A stretch of DNA of 11,532 nucleotides from Actinoplanes liguriensis (GTDB taxonomy: Bacteria; Actinomycetota; Actinomycetes; Mycobacteriales; Micromonosporaceae). Positions 1 to 6,083 of this stretch are shown piece after piece. The notes beneath the pieces were generated by a model. The model ran no database searches. It worked only from the letters and a program-made list of their open reading frames with translations, and was not told the origin of the DNA. Position 1 is the stretch's first letter. Each line of letters opens with the position of its first letter. A program made the translations under genes and the position numbers. Where the stretch lies: assembly GCA_000715855.1 (NCBI GenBank), contig KL571231.1:13574-25105 (forward strand), given 5' to 3'.

Positions 1-1
1 G

Positions 2-349
2 GCCCACCCGTGGCTGCCGTACGTGCTGGCCGGCCGCCGCCTGACCGGGCGCAACCTGCTCGGCTTCCTGGAGCACGGGCTGCACGCGCTCGCGCCGGTC
101 GGCCTGCCCGCGGTCACGAAGATGACGCTGCTCGGGCTGTTCACCGGCTTCGTCGCGTCGTACGTGACGAGCGAGCTCGCCGGCGTCCCCAGCGAGGAGG
201 CGGCCGCGGAGGTGGGTGCGGCCGTGGCCGGCGGCGACTTCCCGTACCTGCGGGCCGCCCTGACCGAGGGCGGCGCCGAGCCGCTCGACTTCACGAAGAT
301 CGCGGACTGGACGATCACCGGTCTGGTCGAGCAGGCGATACGCGGATAA
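2..349 (+). CDS. TetR/AcrR-type transcriptional regulator, C-terminal fragment (cut by window edge)
   Basis: The reading frame is open from base 2 to the TAA at 347-349, giving 115 residues with no start in view; the gene begins outside the window. The visible part is all alpha-helical in character. It contains AHPWLPYVLAGRRLTGRN, a helix rich in small hydrophobics (TKMTLLGLFTGFVASYV) and an acidic, alanine-rich stretch. The HPWL motif followed by such helices is typical of the ligand-binding and dimerisation domain of TetR regulators, and a similar RRHPWLGPTM motif occurs in the regulator at 3819-4712. The DNA-binding domain is not visible, so the TetR assignment rests on the C-terminal half alone. 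A GTG at 23 is an internal codon, not a likely start. The amidase starts 117 bp downstream on the same strand; nothing ties the two together functionally. Confidence 0.7.
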   Translation, partial: AHPWLPYVLAGRRLTGRNLLGFLEHGLHALAPVGLPAVTKMTLLGLFTGFVASYVTSELAGVPSEEAAAEVGAAVAGGDFPYLRAALTEGGAEPLDFTKIADWTITGLVEQAIRG

Positions 350-466
350 GTAGAGCTTTTTTCACAGAAAGCCCCACGCGCCACTCGAGTCCCCGGCAAG
401 GTGTCAGATGGTCGCCGGTTCGATCCTGAAATCAGCCCCTTCCTCCGGTGGCCGGGGAGCTCTCGT

Positions 467-2524
467 ATGCGCCGCAAACGCCTTGTCACCGCGCTCGTCG
501 CCGCCACTCCGCTGATCGCCCTGGCCGTCGCCGGCGGGCTGTCCCGGTCGCCCGGGCCGGACCCGATGCTGCAGACGTACGCGTTCACGAGCGCGATGCG
601 GCTCGTCGCCGAGACCACCGGCACGGACACCGGCGGGGTCGCCGCCGAGGTGCCGGAACGCGACACCCGGCGGTTCAGCCTGGTCGGCGTGACCTGGGAC
701 GATCCGCACGCGGTGGCGGACGGGACGATCCAGGTGCGGACCCGCCCGGTCGGCGCCCGGCACTGGGGGACGTGGCAGACGCTGGAGACCGACGCGCCCG
801 ACGAGTCCGGTGGCGCGGACGGCGGGCCCACCCGCGGCGCCAGCGACCCGCTCTGGGTCGGCCCGTCGAACGGCGTGCAGGCCCGGGTGGTCACCGCGGA
901 CGGGACGCGGCCGCTGCCCGCCGGGATGCGGGTCGACCTGATCAACCCGGACGTGGTGGGCGAGCCGCGCGCCGGCATGGTCCCGGCCGCGATGCAGCGC
1001 CCGCGCCGGGCCGGCGGCGTGGAGATCCCGGCCCGGCCGGTGCCACGGCTGCTGACCCGGGCCGCGTGGGGCGCGAACGAGAAGATCGTCCGGGAGGCGC
1101 CTACCTACACCGGGCCGGTCCAGGTCTTCTTCGTGCACCACACCGCGACCGGCAACGGCTACAGCTGCCGGACCTCGACGAGCGTGGTGCGCGGGATCGA
1201 GGCGTACCAGGTGAAGAGCAAGGGCTGGAACGACATCGGCTACAACTTCCTGGTCGACAAGTGCGGCACGATCTTCGAGGGGCGCCGCGGCGGCGTGGAC
1301 CGGAACGTGCTCGGCGCGCACACGCTGGGCTTCAACACCAACGCGAGCGCGGTCGCGGTGATCGGTGACTTCCGGTCCACCCCGATCAGCGCGGCGGCCC
1401 GGCTGTCGGTGGCGCAGCTCGCGGCGTACAAGCTGGGTGCGGCCGGGAACGCGCCGTACAGCCGGGTGGCGCTGACCTCCGGCGGCGGCCCGAAGTTCGC
1501 GGTCGGCCGCCGGGTGCTGCTGAACCGGATCTCCGGGCACCGCGACGCCGGGCTCACCGAATGCCCGGGCAGCGCGCTCTACGGCCAGCTCACGTCGATC
1601 CGCCGGCTCGCGGGCGGCGCTCCGGCCGGGCTGCGGCTGGCGAAGCTGAGCGGCGCGCAGGCCTGGGGACGGACGTACTGGACGCGGGGCTCGATCACCG
1701 CGCTCTGGGACCTGACCACACCGAGCCGGATGATCAACCGATTCGACGTGTACGTGGACGGCAAGCTCACCCTGTCCCGGGCCGGCTGGATGCGGGCCGG
1801 AGCGATGCGGCTGAGCCCCGGCCTGCACACCGTCGCGATCCGGGCGCGGCACCTCTCCGGGCGGACCGCCACCACCGTCGCCAAGGTGGTCGTCGACACC
1901 GAGCCGCCGGCGTTCACCTCGCTGCCGCAGGCCTACCTGACCGCGGGCACGGTCGGGACCACCGCCCCGGTCCGGCTCGACTGGTCCGCGACCGACCCGG
2001 CCGGGGTGCGCTCGTCCACGGTGACCGGCGCCGGCGCGGCCGTGCTCGGCGCGACGGTCAGCAGCCTGACCGGGACCGCGCCGATCGGGTCCGAGAGCAC
2101 CTGGACAGTCGGTGTCGCGGACCACGCCGGGAACCTGCGGGAGGCGTCGGTGAGCCGTACGCCCCATCTGCTGCCGGAGAGCGAGGCGACGCGGACCGGA
2201 ACCTGGCGGTCGGTCGCGGACCGGAACCACCTCGGCGACGTGGCGCTCTCCGCCGGGTCCGGCACGGCCCGGCTGAGCTGGACCGTGACCGGCCGCTCGG
2301 TCGGCCTGGTCGCGGCCCGCTCGTCGACCGCCGGCCGGGTCAAGGTCTCGGTCGACGGCGAGCCGATGGGGTACGTCGATCTCCGCGCCGACGAGCCGCA
2401 GTACCGCCGCCTGGTGTTCAGCAAGTCCTGGCCGGACACCGCCACCCGCACGGTCACCGTCGAGCCGGAGGGCACGCCCGGGCGGCCGAACGTGATCGTC
2501 GACGGCCTGGCCTACCTCAGCTGA
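467..2524 (+). CDS. Secreted N-acetylmuramoyl-L-alanine amidase (PGRP / amidase_2 fold), multidomain
   Basis: Predicted zinc amidase of 685 residues that cleaves the bond between muramic acid and the peptide stem of peptidoglycan, acting outside the membrane. Start: ATG 467 has GGGGAG at 454-459 and opens directly into a signal peptide (MRRKRLVTALVAATPLIALA); an in-frame GTG at 401 would put 22 unlikely residues before it. Residues about 40-190 are a beta-rich region common before PGRP domains in actinomycetes. The PGRP domain spans about 193-382. Likely zinc ligands are H224 (FVHHT), H358 (SGHRD) and C366 (TECPG), with catalytic Y259 (IGYNF). T364 stands where T7 lysozyme has lysine, a common PGRP variant. 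Residues about 383-575 look like beta/Ig-like modules (DTEPPAFTSLP), and about 577-685 a beta-rich C-terminal domain that may bind cell-wall sugar. The last 13 bp overlap the convergent monooxygenase gene. The family call is firm; the physiological role (growth, division or turnover) is not visible. Confidence 0.9.
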   Translation: MRRKRLVTALVAATPLIALAVAGGLSRSPGPDPMLQTYAFTSAMRLVAETTGTDTGGVAAEVPERDTRRFSLVGVTWDDPHAVADGTIQVRTRPVGARHWGTWQTLETDAPDESGGADGGPTRGASDPLWVGPSNGVQARVVTADGTRPLPAGMRVDLINPDVVGEPRAGMVPAAMQRPRRAGGVEIPARPVPRLLTRAAWGANEKIVREAPTYTGPVQVFFVHHTATGNGYSCRTSTSVVRGIEAYQVKSKGWNDIGYNFLVDKCGTIFEGRRGGVDRNVLGAHTLGFNTNASAVAVIGDFRSTPISAAARLSVAQLAAYKLGAAGNAPYSRVALTSGGGPKFAVGRRVLLNRISGHRDAGLTECPGSALYGQLTSIRRLAGGAPAGLRLAKLSGAQAWGRTYWTRGSITALWDLTTPSRMINRFDVYVDGKLTLSRAGWMRAGAMRLSPGLHTVAIRARHLSGRTATTVAKVVVDTEPPAFTSLPQAYLTAGTVGTTAPVRLDWSATDPAGVRSSTVTGAGAAVLGATVSSLTGTAPIGSESTWTVGVADHAGNLREASVSRTPHLLPESEATRTGTWRSVADRNHLGDVALSAGSGTARLSWTVTGRSVGLVAARSSTAGRVKVSVDGEPMGYVDLRADEPQYRRLVFSKSWPDTATRTVTVEPEGTPGRPNVIVDGLAYLS

Positions 2525-3714
2525 GTCCGGTCGGTGCGCAGGCCGTAGTCCCGCAAGGTGATCGCGTCCGCCTTGCCGGCCTGCTTGGCCACGAGGCCGC
2601 GCATCGGCCACGCGGTCATCATCGACAGGGACTTCCCGCGCAGCCGGATCATCAGCCGGCTCTTCGGGACCAGGCCCTTCGCCCCGCCCGGCGGCAGCTC
2701 CAGCCCGGCGGCGACGTAGTCGGCCATCGTCTCCTGGTAGGCGGCGAAGGCCCGCTCCGGGTCACCGGCCCGGCTCAGCTCGCCGGCCAGGACGTACGCG
2801 CCGACCAGGCTCATGCTGGTGCCCAGCCCGGCCAGCGGCGACCCGCAGTAGCCGGCGTCGCCGACCAGCGCGACCCGGCCCCGCCACCAGCGCTTGACGT
2901 GCACCTGGCTGAGCGAGTCGAAGAAGAAGTCCGGGGCGTCCGGCATCTGCGCCAGCAACTCCGGGATCTTCCACCCGCCGCCAGTCATCCGCTCGGTGAC
3001 CAGCCGCTTCTCCTCGTCCCGGGTCAGCCGCTCGAAACGGGCCTCGGGCTCCCGGAACGCGAACTGGGCCTTGGCGGTGCCGCCGCGCTCCGGCCGCAGC
3101 CCGGCGACCCGGCCCGGCTCGTTGTACATCAGGTACCAGTTGTCCATGTCGCCCGGATCGGTCACGGTGAAGTACGCCGAGTAGACGCCCAGGTAGCGGA
3201 TGAAGTCCGAGTCCGGGCCGAAGGCCAGCGACCGGACGCCGGAGTGCACGCCGTCGGCGCCGATCACCAGGTCGTAGCGCTCCCTCGTGCCGCTCGCGAA
3301 CGTGACGTCGACGCCCCGCGCATCCTGGGTCAGCGCGGTGAGGTGATCGCCGTACCGGTACTCGGTGAAGCCCTCCGTCGCGTTCCGCAGCACCTCGGCG
3401 AGGTCACCGCGGGCGATCTCGATCTCGGCCACCATCGCCTCGCCGCCGAACGCGTCCGCGGCCAGCTTCCCCAGCGGCCGGTTCCGCCCGTCCACCATCA
3501 TCAGGCCGCGCTCGTCGACCTGCCGGGCCCGGATCGCCTCGCGGATCCCCATCCACTCGACGATCGGCCGCGCCGCGCCCCGGACGTCCACGGCGTGCCC
3601 GCCCGGCCGCGGCTGCCGGGCCTTCTCCACCACGGTCACCTCGGCGCCGGCCCGGTGCAGCCAGAACGCACAAGCCGGCCCGGCGATGCTGCTCCCGGAA
3701 ATCAGTACCCGCAT
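2512..3714 (-). CDS. FAD-dependent monooxygenase (PHBH / TetX-like aromatic hydroxylase family)
   Basis: Predicted 400-residue cytosolic flavoprotein that would insert one oxygen atom into an aromatic or polyketide-like substrate using NAD(P)H and O2. Three family fingerprints are visible. The N-terminal dinucleotide-binding motif is GSSIAG at residues 7-12, with E30 ending the second strand; the middle glycine is serine, a common form in this subfamily. The DG motif is IGADGVHS (D154). The FAD ribityl-binding GD motif is VALVGDAGYCGSPLAGLGTS (D286). Length is normal. Start ATG 3712-3714 is preceded by GGAGGAG (complement of 3722-3728) and a second G-rich stretch next to the ATG. It is divergent from the GntR-TetR regulator, with 104 bp between starts, so that regulator probably controls it. 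Its 3' end overlaps the amidase gene by 13 bp. Substrate is unknown; relatives act on antibiotics, phenols or biosynthetic intermediates. Confidence 0.87.
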   Translation of the reverse strand: MRVLISGSSIAGPACAFWLHRAGAEVTVVEKARQPRPGGHAVDVRGAARPIVEWMGIREAIRARQVDERGLMMVDGRNRPLGKLAADAFGGEAMVAEIEIARGDLAEVLRNATEGFTEYRYGDHLTALTQDARGVDVTFASGTRERYDLVIGADGVHSGVRSLAFGPDSDFIRYLGVYSAYFTVTDPGDMDNWYLMYNEPGRVAGLRPERGGTAKAQFAFREPEARFERLTRDEEKRLVTERMTGGGWKIPELLAQMPDAPDFFFDSLSQVHVKRWWRGRVALVGDAGYCGSPLAGLGTSMSLVGAYVLAGELSRAGDPERAFAAYQETMADYVAAGLELPPGGAKGLVPKSRLMIRLRGKSLSMMTAWPMRGLVAKQAGKADAITLRDYGLRTDRTQLR

Positions 3715-3746
3715 CTCCCCGCTCCTCCGCGTACTCTGTATATCGA

Positions 3747-3819
3747 TGTACTAGGGACGGTAGACGAACGGCCCTGACCAGGGCTAACCGCTCTAGTACG
3801 GAGAGGCGGGTGTACTAGG
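3747..3819. promoter_or_regulatory. Candidate operator: three GTACTAG half-sites between divergent genes
   Basis: The 7-mer GTACTAG occurs at 3748-3754 (+), 3793-3799 (-, as CTAGTAC) and 3812-3818 (+). The outer + copies extend to an identical 9-mer TGTACTAGG. The second and third copies face each other as CTAGTAC-N12-GTACTAG. A degenerate GTACTCTGTA lies at 3731-3740. Arms containing GTAC/TAGTAC resemble operators described for GntR regulators of the YtrA type, so the natural reading is binding by the product of 3819-4712, giving autoregulation and control of the monooxygenase. The first copy would lie just upstream of a candidate -10 (TATACA, complement of 3737-3742) for the monooxygenase. 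The repeats are seen directly; the binding protein is inferred. Confidence 0.6.
3771..3784. repeat. Perfect inverted repeat GCCCTG-AC-CAGGGC
   Basis: Two perfect 6-bp arms (3771-3776 and 3779-3784) separated by AC lie near the middle of the divergent intergenic region, between the first and second GTACTAG half-sites. It could be a second operator, for example for the TetR-like half of the fusion regulator. It is too short and central to be a convincing terminator. Confidence 0.4.
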
Positions 3820-3821
3820 TG
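3811..3821 (+). promoter_or_regulatory. Start region of the regulator gene overlapped by a half-site
   Basis: TGTACTAGG (3811-3819) ends in the first base of the GTG start at 3819. An upstream in-frame GTG at 3810 cannot be used because a TAG codon follows at 3816-3818, so GTG 3819 is the first usable start. The ribosome-binding sequence GGAGAGG (3800-3806) lies 12 nt upstream, longer than the usual 5-9. Confidence 0.55.
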
Positions 3822-4712
3822 GCCGAGACGGCGTACACGAAGATCGTGGCCGAGCTCAAGCGCCGGATCGAGGCCGGTGAGCTGCGTCCGGGCGAGCGGA
3901 TCCCGTCCGCGCGGGCGATCACCCGGGAGTGGGGTGTCGCCATCGCGACCGCCACGCGGGCCCACGCCGTCCTACGTGACGAGGGCCTGACCGTGGCCCG
4001 CCCGGGCGTCGGCACCGTGGTTGCCGGTCCGGCCGCGCGCCGCGACACCGACCTGAGCCCGCAGCGGATCGTGGCGGCCGCGATCGCCGTCGCCGACGAG
4101 CACGGCATGGCCGAGTTGTCGATGCGCCGGATCGCCGCGTCCCTCCAGGTGGCCACGATGTCGCTCTACCGGCACGTGGCCGGCCGGGAGGAGCTGGAGG
4201 TGGCGATGATCGACGCGGCGCTCGGCGAGCTGCGGGTCGCGCCGCGCTGGTCCGGCGAGTGGCGGGCCGACCTGGAGCAGTGCGGCCGCGCCTTGTGGGA
4301 GCTGTTCCGGCGGCACCCGTGGCTGGGCCCGACGATGTCGCTGACCCGGCCGCAGCTCTCGCCGAACGCGATGCGGCTCGGGGAGTGGACCATGGGGGCA
4401 CTGGGCCGGACCGGGCTCGCCGCACCCGATCGGATGCTCGCGCAGGTGCTGCTCTTCAGCTTCATCCGTGGGGTCGCCCAGGCGATCCAGCCGGAGTCCG
4501 AGGCGATGCGGGACACCGGCCTGACCGGCGACGAGTGGATGGAGACCCAGGGGGCGGCGTTCCAGCGGCTGCTCGCGGTGCAGGCGGCGCCGACGTACGA
4601 GGAGCTGTTCCTCCGTACGCCCGACTTCGAATTTGATCTTGATGTTCTGTTCGAGTTCGGGCTGGCGCGCTTCCTCGACGGCATTGGCGTCTGGATCGAT
4701 CGTCCGGTATGA
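3819..4712 (+). CDS. GntR-TetR fusion transcriptional regulator
   Basis: A 297-residue regulator with two DNA-binding domains. Residues about 5-70 form a GntR winged helix (IAGELRPGERIPSARAI-like region, then VLRDEGLTVARPGVGTVVA as the wing). Residues about 79-130 form a TetR helix-turn-helix (SPQRIVAAAIAVADEHGM, then SMRRIAASLQVATMSLYRHV). Residues about 135-297 are helical and match a TetR-type ligand-binding and dimerisation domain (RRHPWLGPTMS; DVLFEFGLARFLDGI). The arrangement recurs in actinomycetes, often annotated only as GntR or only as TetR. GTG 3819 is the first usable start, and GGAGAGG lies 12 nt upstream. It is divergent from a flavin monooxygenase, and the shared intergenic region holds three GTACTAG half-sites. 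It probably represses itself and the monooxygenase until a small molecule binds the C-terminal pocket; this is inference. The domain calls are firm. Confidence 0.88.
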   Translation: MAETAYTKIVAELKRRIEAGELRPGERIPSARAITREWGVAIATATRAHAVLRDEGLTVARPGVGTVVAGPAARRDTDLSPQRIVAAAIAVADEHGMAELSMRRIAASLQVATMSLYRHVAGREELEVAMIDAALGELRVAPRWSGEWRADLEQCGRALWELFRRHPWLGPTMSLTRPQLSPNAMRLGEWTMGALGRTGLAAPDRMLAQVLLFSFIRGVAQAIQPESEAMRDTGLTGDEWMETQGAAFQRLLAVQAAPTYEELFLRTPDFEFDLDVLFEFGLARFLDGIGVWIDRPV

Positions 4713-4760
4713 ACCGCCGGCGGAGGGGTGTGGCTGACAGACCGCCCGGCGGGGGCTCGC

Positions 4761-4775
4761 TACGGTAGGCGGGTG
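4761..4775 (+). promoter_or_regulatory. Candidate -10 box for leaderless transcription of the 4773 gene
   Basis: TACGGT (4761-4766) matches the actinobacterial TANNNT -10 pattern and ends 6 nt before GTG 4773. That is the spacing at which transcription would begin on the start codon itself. No good Shine-Dalgarno sequence precedes the GTG. The same TACGGTAG string precedes the gene at 8527 at nearly the same distance. No convincing -35 is seen at 16-18 bp; CTGACA at 4734-4739 is 21 bp away. Confidence 0.4.
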
Positions 4776-5345
4776 TCTCAGATCCCGTGGTGGGGGCTGC
4801 CCCTGGTCGCCGCCGTGTTCGCCCTGGCCGGCGCCGCTGCGGTGCGCTACGTCGCCGCTCGTGACAACGACCTGCTGAGCCGCCGGCGGCGCACCCGCCG
4901 GTGGTATGAGGAACGGAAGGAGGCCTATGTCACTCTGCTGGCAGCCTTCGAGCGTTCCACCGTGCGGCTGCGGGCGACCTTCGAGGCGGGGGAGAATCCG
5001 CCGACGCTGCTCACCTACGTCGACGAGATCGGCCCGGCGCTGATGCCGGTGCGGCTGCTCGCCTCCGGGCCGGTCCGCAGCGCCGCCCTCGCCGTGCACC
5101 TGCAGCTCGAACGGCTGCACGGGCAGATGAACCCGGCCGCCGTGAGCGGGGTCCGGCCGGAGACCCACTTCCGGGAGCTGCTCGCCCAGGTGCCGCTGGT
5201 CATGCAGCAGTTCGAGGCCGCGGTCCGCGAGGAGCTGGGCATCGAGGAGACGCCGCCGGCGGCGCAGGCGCACACGTCGAACGGCAAGGTGCGCCGGCTC
5301 CCGCGGAAGGCCGAAGTGAGCCAGCCGGATCCCGAGCGGCGGTGA
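4773..5345 (+). CDS. Hypothetical single-pass membrane protein
   Basis: Family not recognised. The 190-residue product starts with one hydrophobic segment (residues about 4-25, IPWWGLPLVAAVFALAGAAA), followed by a basic cluster (LLSRRRRTRRWYEERKEAY) and a soluble helical domain containing TLLAAFERSTVRLRATFEAG and QLERLHGQMN. It ends in a polar, probably disordered tail. The positive cluster right after the segment suggests an N-out anchor with a cytosolic helical domain. Start: GTG 4773 is chosen over GTG 4728 because 4728 has no spaced ribosome-binding site and would add 15 polar residues before the membrane segment, whereas 4773 sits 6 nt after a TACGGT box. A strong hairpin follows the stop within 10 bp, so it is probably transcribed alone. 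Similar short helical membrane proteins are common in actinomycetes with no assigned role. Confidence 0.65.
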   Translation: MSQIPWWGLPLVAAVFALAGAAAVRYVAARDNDLLSRRRRTRRWYEERKEAYVTLLAAFERSTVRLRATFEAGENPPTLLTYVDEIGPALMPVRLLASGPVRSAALAVHLQLERLHGQMNPAAVSGVRPETHFRELLAQVPLVMQQFEAAVREELGIEETPPAAQAHTSNGKVRRLPRKAEVSQPDPERR

Positions 5346-5354
5346 AGACCAGCG

Positions 5355-5385
5355 GCCGGTTCCGCGAGACGGCTCGCGAACCGGC
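5355..5385 (+). terminator. Stem-loop after the membrane-protein gene
   Basis: The left arm GCCGGTTCCGCGAG (5355-5368) pairs with CTCGCGAACCGGC (5373-5385). There are 13 base pairs, one bulged C and a 4-nt loop. It lies 10 bp after the stop at 5343-5345 and before the aldolase gene. No T-run follows, as is usual for terminators in high-GC actinomycetes. Confidence 0.55.
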
Positions 5386-5450
5386 ATGACGACCAGCGGG
5401 AATGCGCTTTCCCCTGGCCTCTCGGCGGGACATCGGGCAGGATCGAAGTC

Positions 5451-6083
5451 GTGACCGACTCGCTTGATCCCGTATCCGCCGCCATCGTCGAGAGCGGCAT
5501 CGTCGCCATCCTCCGTGCCCCGTCCGCCGGTGGCTTCTCCGCGGTCGCCGACGTGCTGGTCGCCGCCGGCATCACCGCCATCGAGGTCACCCTGACCTCG
5601 GCCGGCGCCCTGGAAGCGATCTCCGGGCTGCGCCGTCGACTCCCGTCCGGCACGGTCATCGGCGCCGGCACCATCCTCACCGCCGACGACGCGAAGGCGG
5701 CCGTGGACGCGGGCGCGTCGTTCCTGGTGTCGCCGGTGCTGGACACCCTCGCCGGGCAGACCGTGCCGTGCTACCCGGGGGCGTACACGCCTACCGAGGT
5801 CTACTCGGCGTACCGGGCCGGCGCGCCGCTGGTCAAGCTCTTCCCCGCCGGGGGACTCAAACCGGCGTACCTGAAAGATCTCCGCGGTCCTCTGCCCCAG
5901 GTCCGGATCCTGCCGACGGGCGGCATCGCCCTCGACGACATCGCCGACTGGCTCGACGCGGGCGCCGCGGCGGTCGGGCTCGGCGGCCCGCTGGTCGGCG
6001 ACGCGGCGAGCGGCGGCAGCCTGACCGCACTGTCCGCCCGCGCCAAGCGCGCGGTCGACGCCGTGACATACGCCCGCTCATGA
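5451..6083 (+). CDS. eda: KDPG/KHG-type class I aldolase (2-dehydro-3-deoxy-phosphogluconate aldolase)
   Basis: A 210-residue TIM-barrel aldolase that would split 2-keto-3-deoxy-6-phosphogluconate into pyruvate and glyceraldehyde-3-phosphate, the last Entner-Doudoroff step. Visible family residues are base E45 (AIEVTL), GAGT at 71-74, P95 (LVSPVLD), Schiff-base K129 (PLVKLFPAGG) and the phosphate-loop motif LPTGGI. Length is normal. One contact differs: E. coli Eda has R49 against the substrate carboxylate, while here the matching residue is T49 (IEVTLTS). Substrate preference may therefore differ, for example KHG or another 2-keto-3-deoxy acid. Start GTG 5451 is preceded by AGGA (5439-5442); CAGGAT at 5438-5443 could instead be a -10 box 7 nt from a leaderless start. 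The stop overlaps the kinase start by 4 nt (ATGA), so the two genes are translationally coupled. Confidence 0.88.
   Translation: MTDSLDPVSAAIVESGIVAILRAPSAGGFSAVADVLVAAGITAIEVTLTSAGALEAISGLRRRLPSGTVIGAGTILTADDAKAAVDAGASFLVSPVLDTLAGQTVPCYPGAYTPTEVYSAYRAGAPLVKLFPAGGLKPAYLKDLRGPLPQVRILPTGGIALDDIADWLDAGAAAVGLGGPLVGDAASGGSLTALSARAKRAVDAVTYARS

Noticed and set aside
355..372. Small hairpin GCTTT/AAAGC with a six-T run after the TetR-type gene
   Set aside because: The stem is only 5 bp and the T-run lies inside the loop side, not after the stem, so a terminator call is not supported.
417..426. tRNA T-arm-like sequence GGTTCGATCC
   Set aside because: The flanking bases (CGCCG and CTGAA side) do not pair as a T-stem and no acceptor, D or anticodon arms are found around it.
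401..466. GTG 401 as the amidase start
   Set aside because: It would add 22 residues before a clear signal peptide. ATG 467 has GGGGAG 7 nt upstream and starts the signal peptide directly.
404..2611. Long open frame on the minus strand opposite the amidase
   Set aside because: Arg/Pro/Gly/Ala-rich translation without any domain, typical of antisense frames in high-GC DNA; the plus strand encodes a clear enzyme.
1561..3777. Long plus-strand frame spanning the amidase end and the monooxygenase
   Set aside because: It crosses two well-supported genes in the wrong frame or strand and shows no domain.
4728..4772. GTG 4728 as the start of the membrane protein
   Set aside because: The purine-rich sequence touches the codon rather than being spaced from it, and the added residues are polar and precede the membrane segment.
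3972..5387. Long minus-strand frame opposite the fusion regulator and membrane protein
   Set aside because: Low-complexity composition and no motifs; the opposite strand has recognisable GntR and TetR domains.
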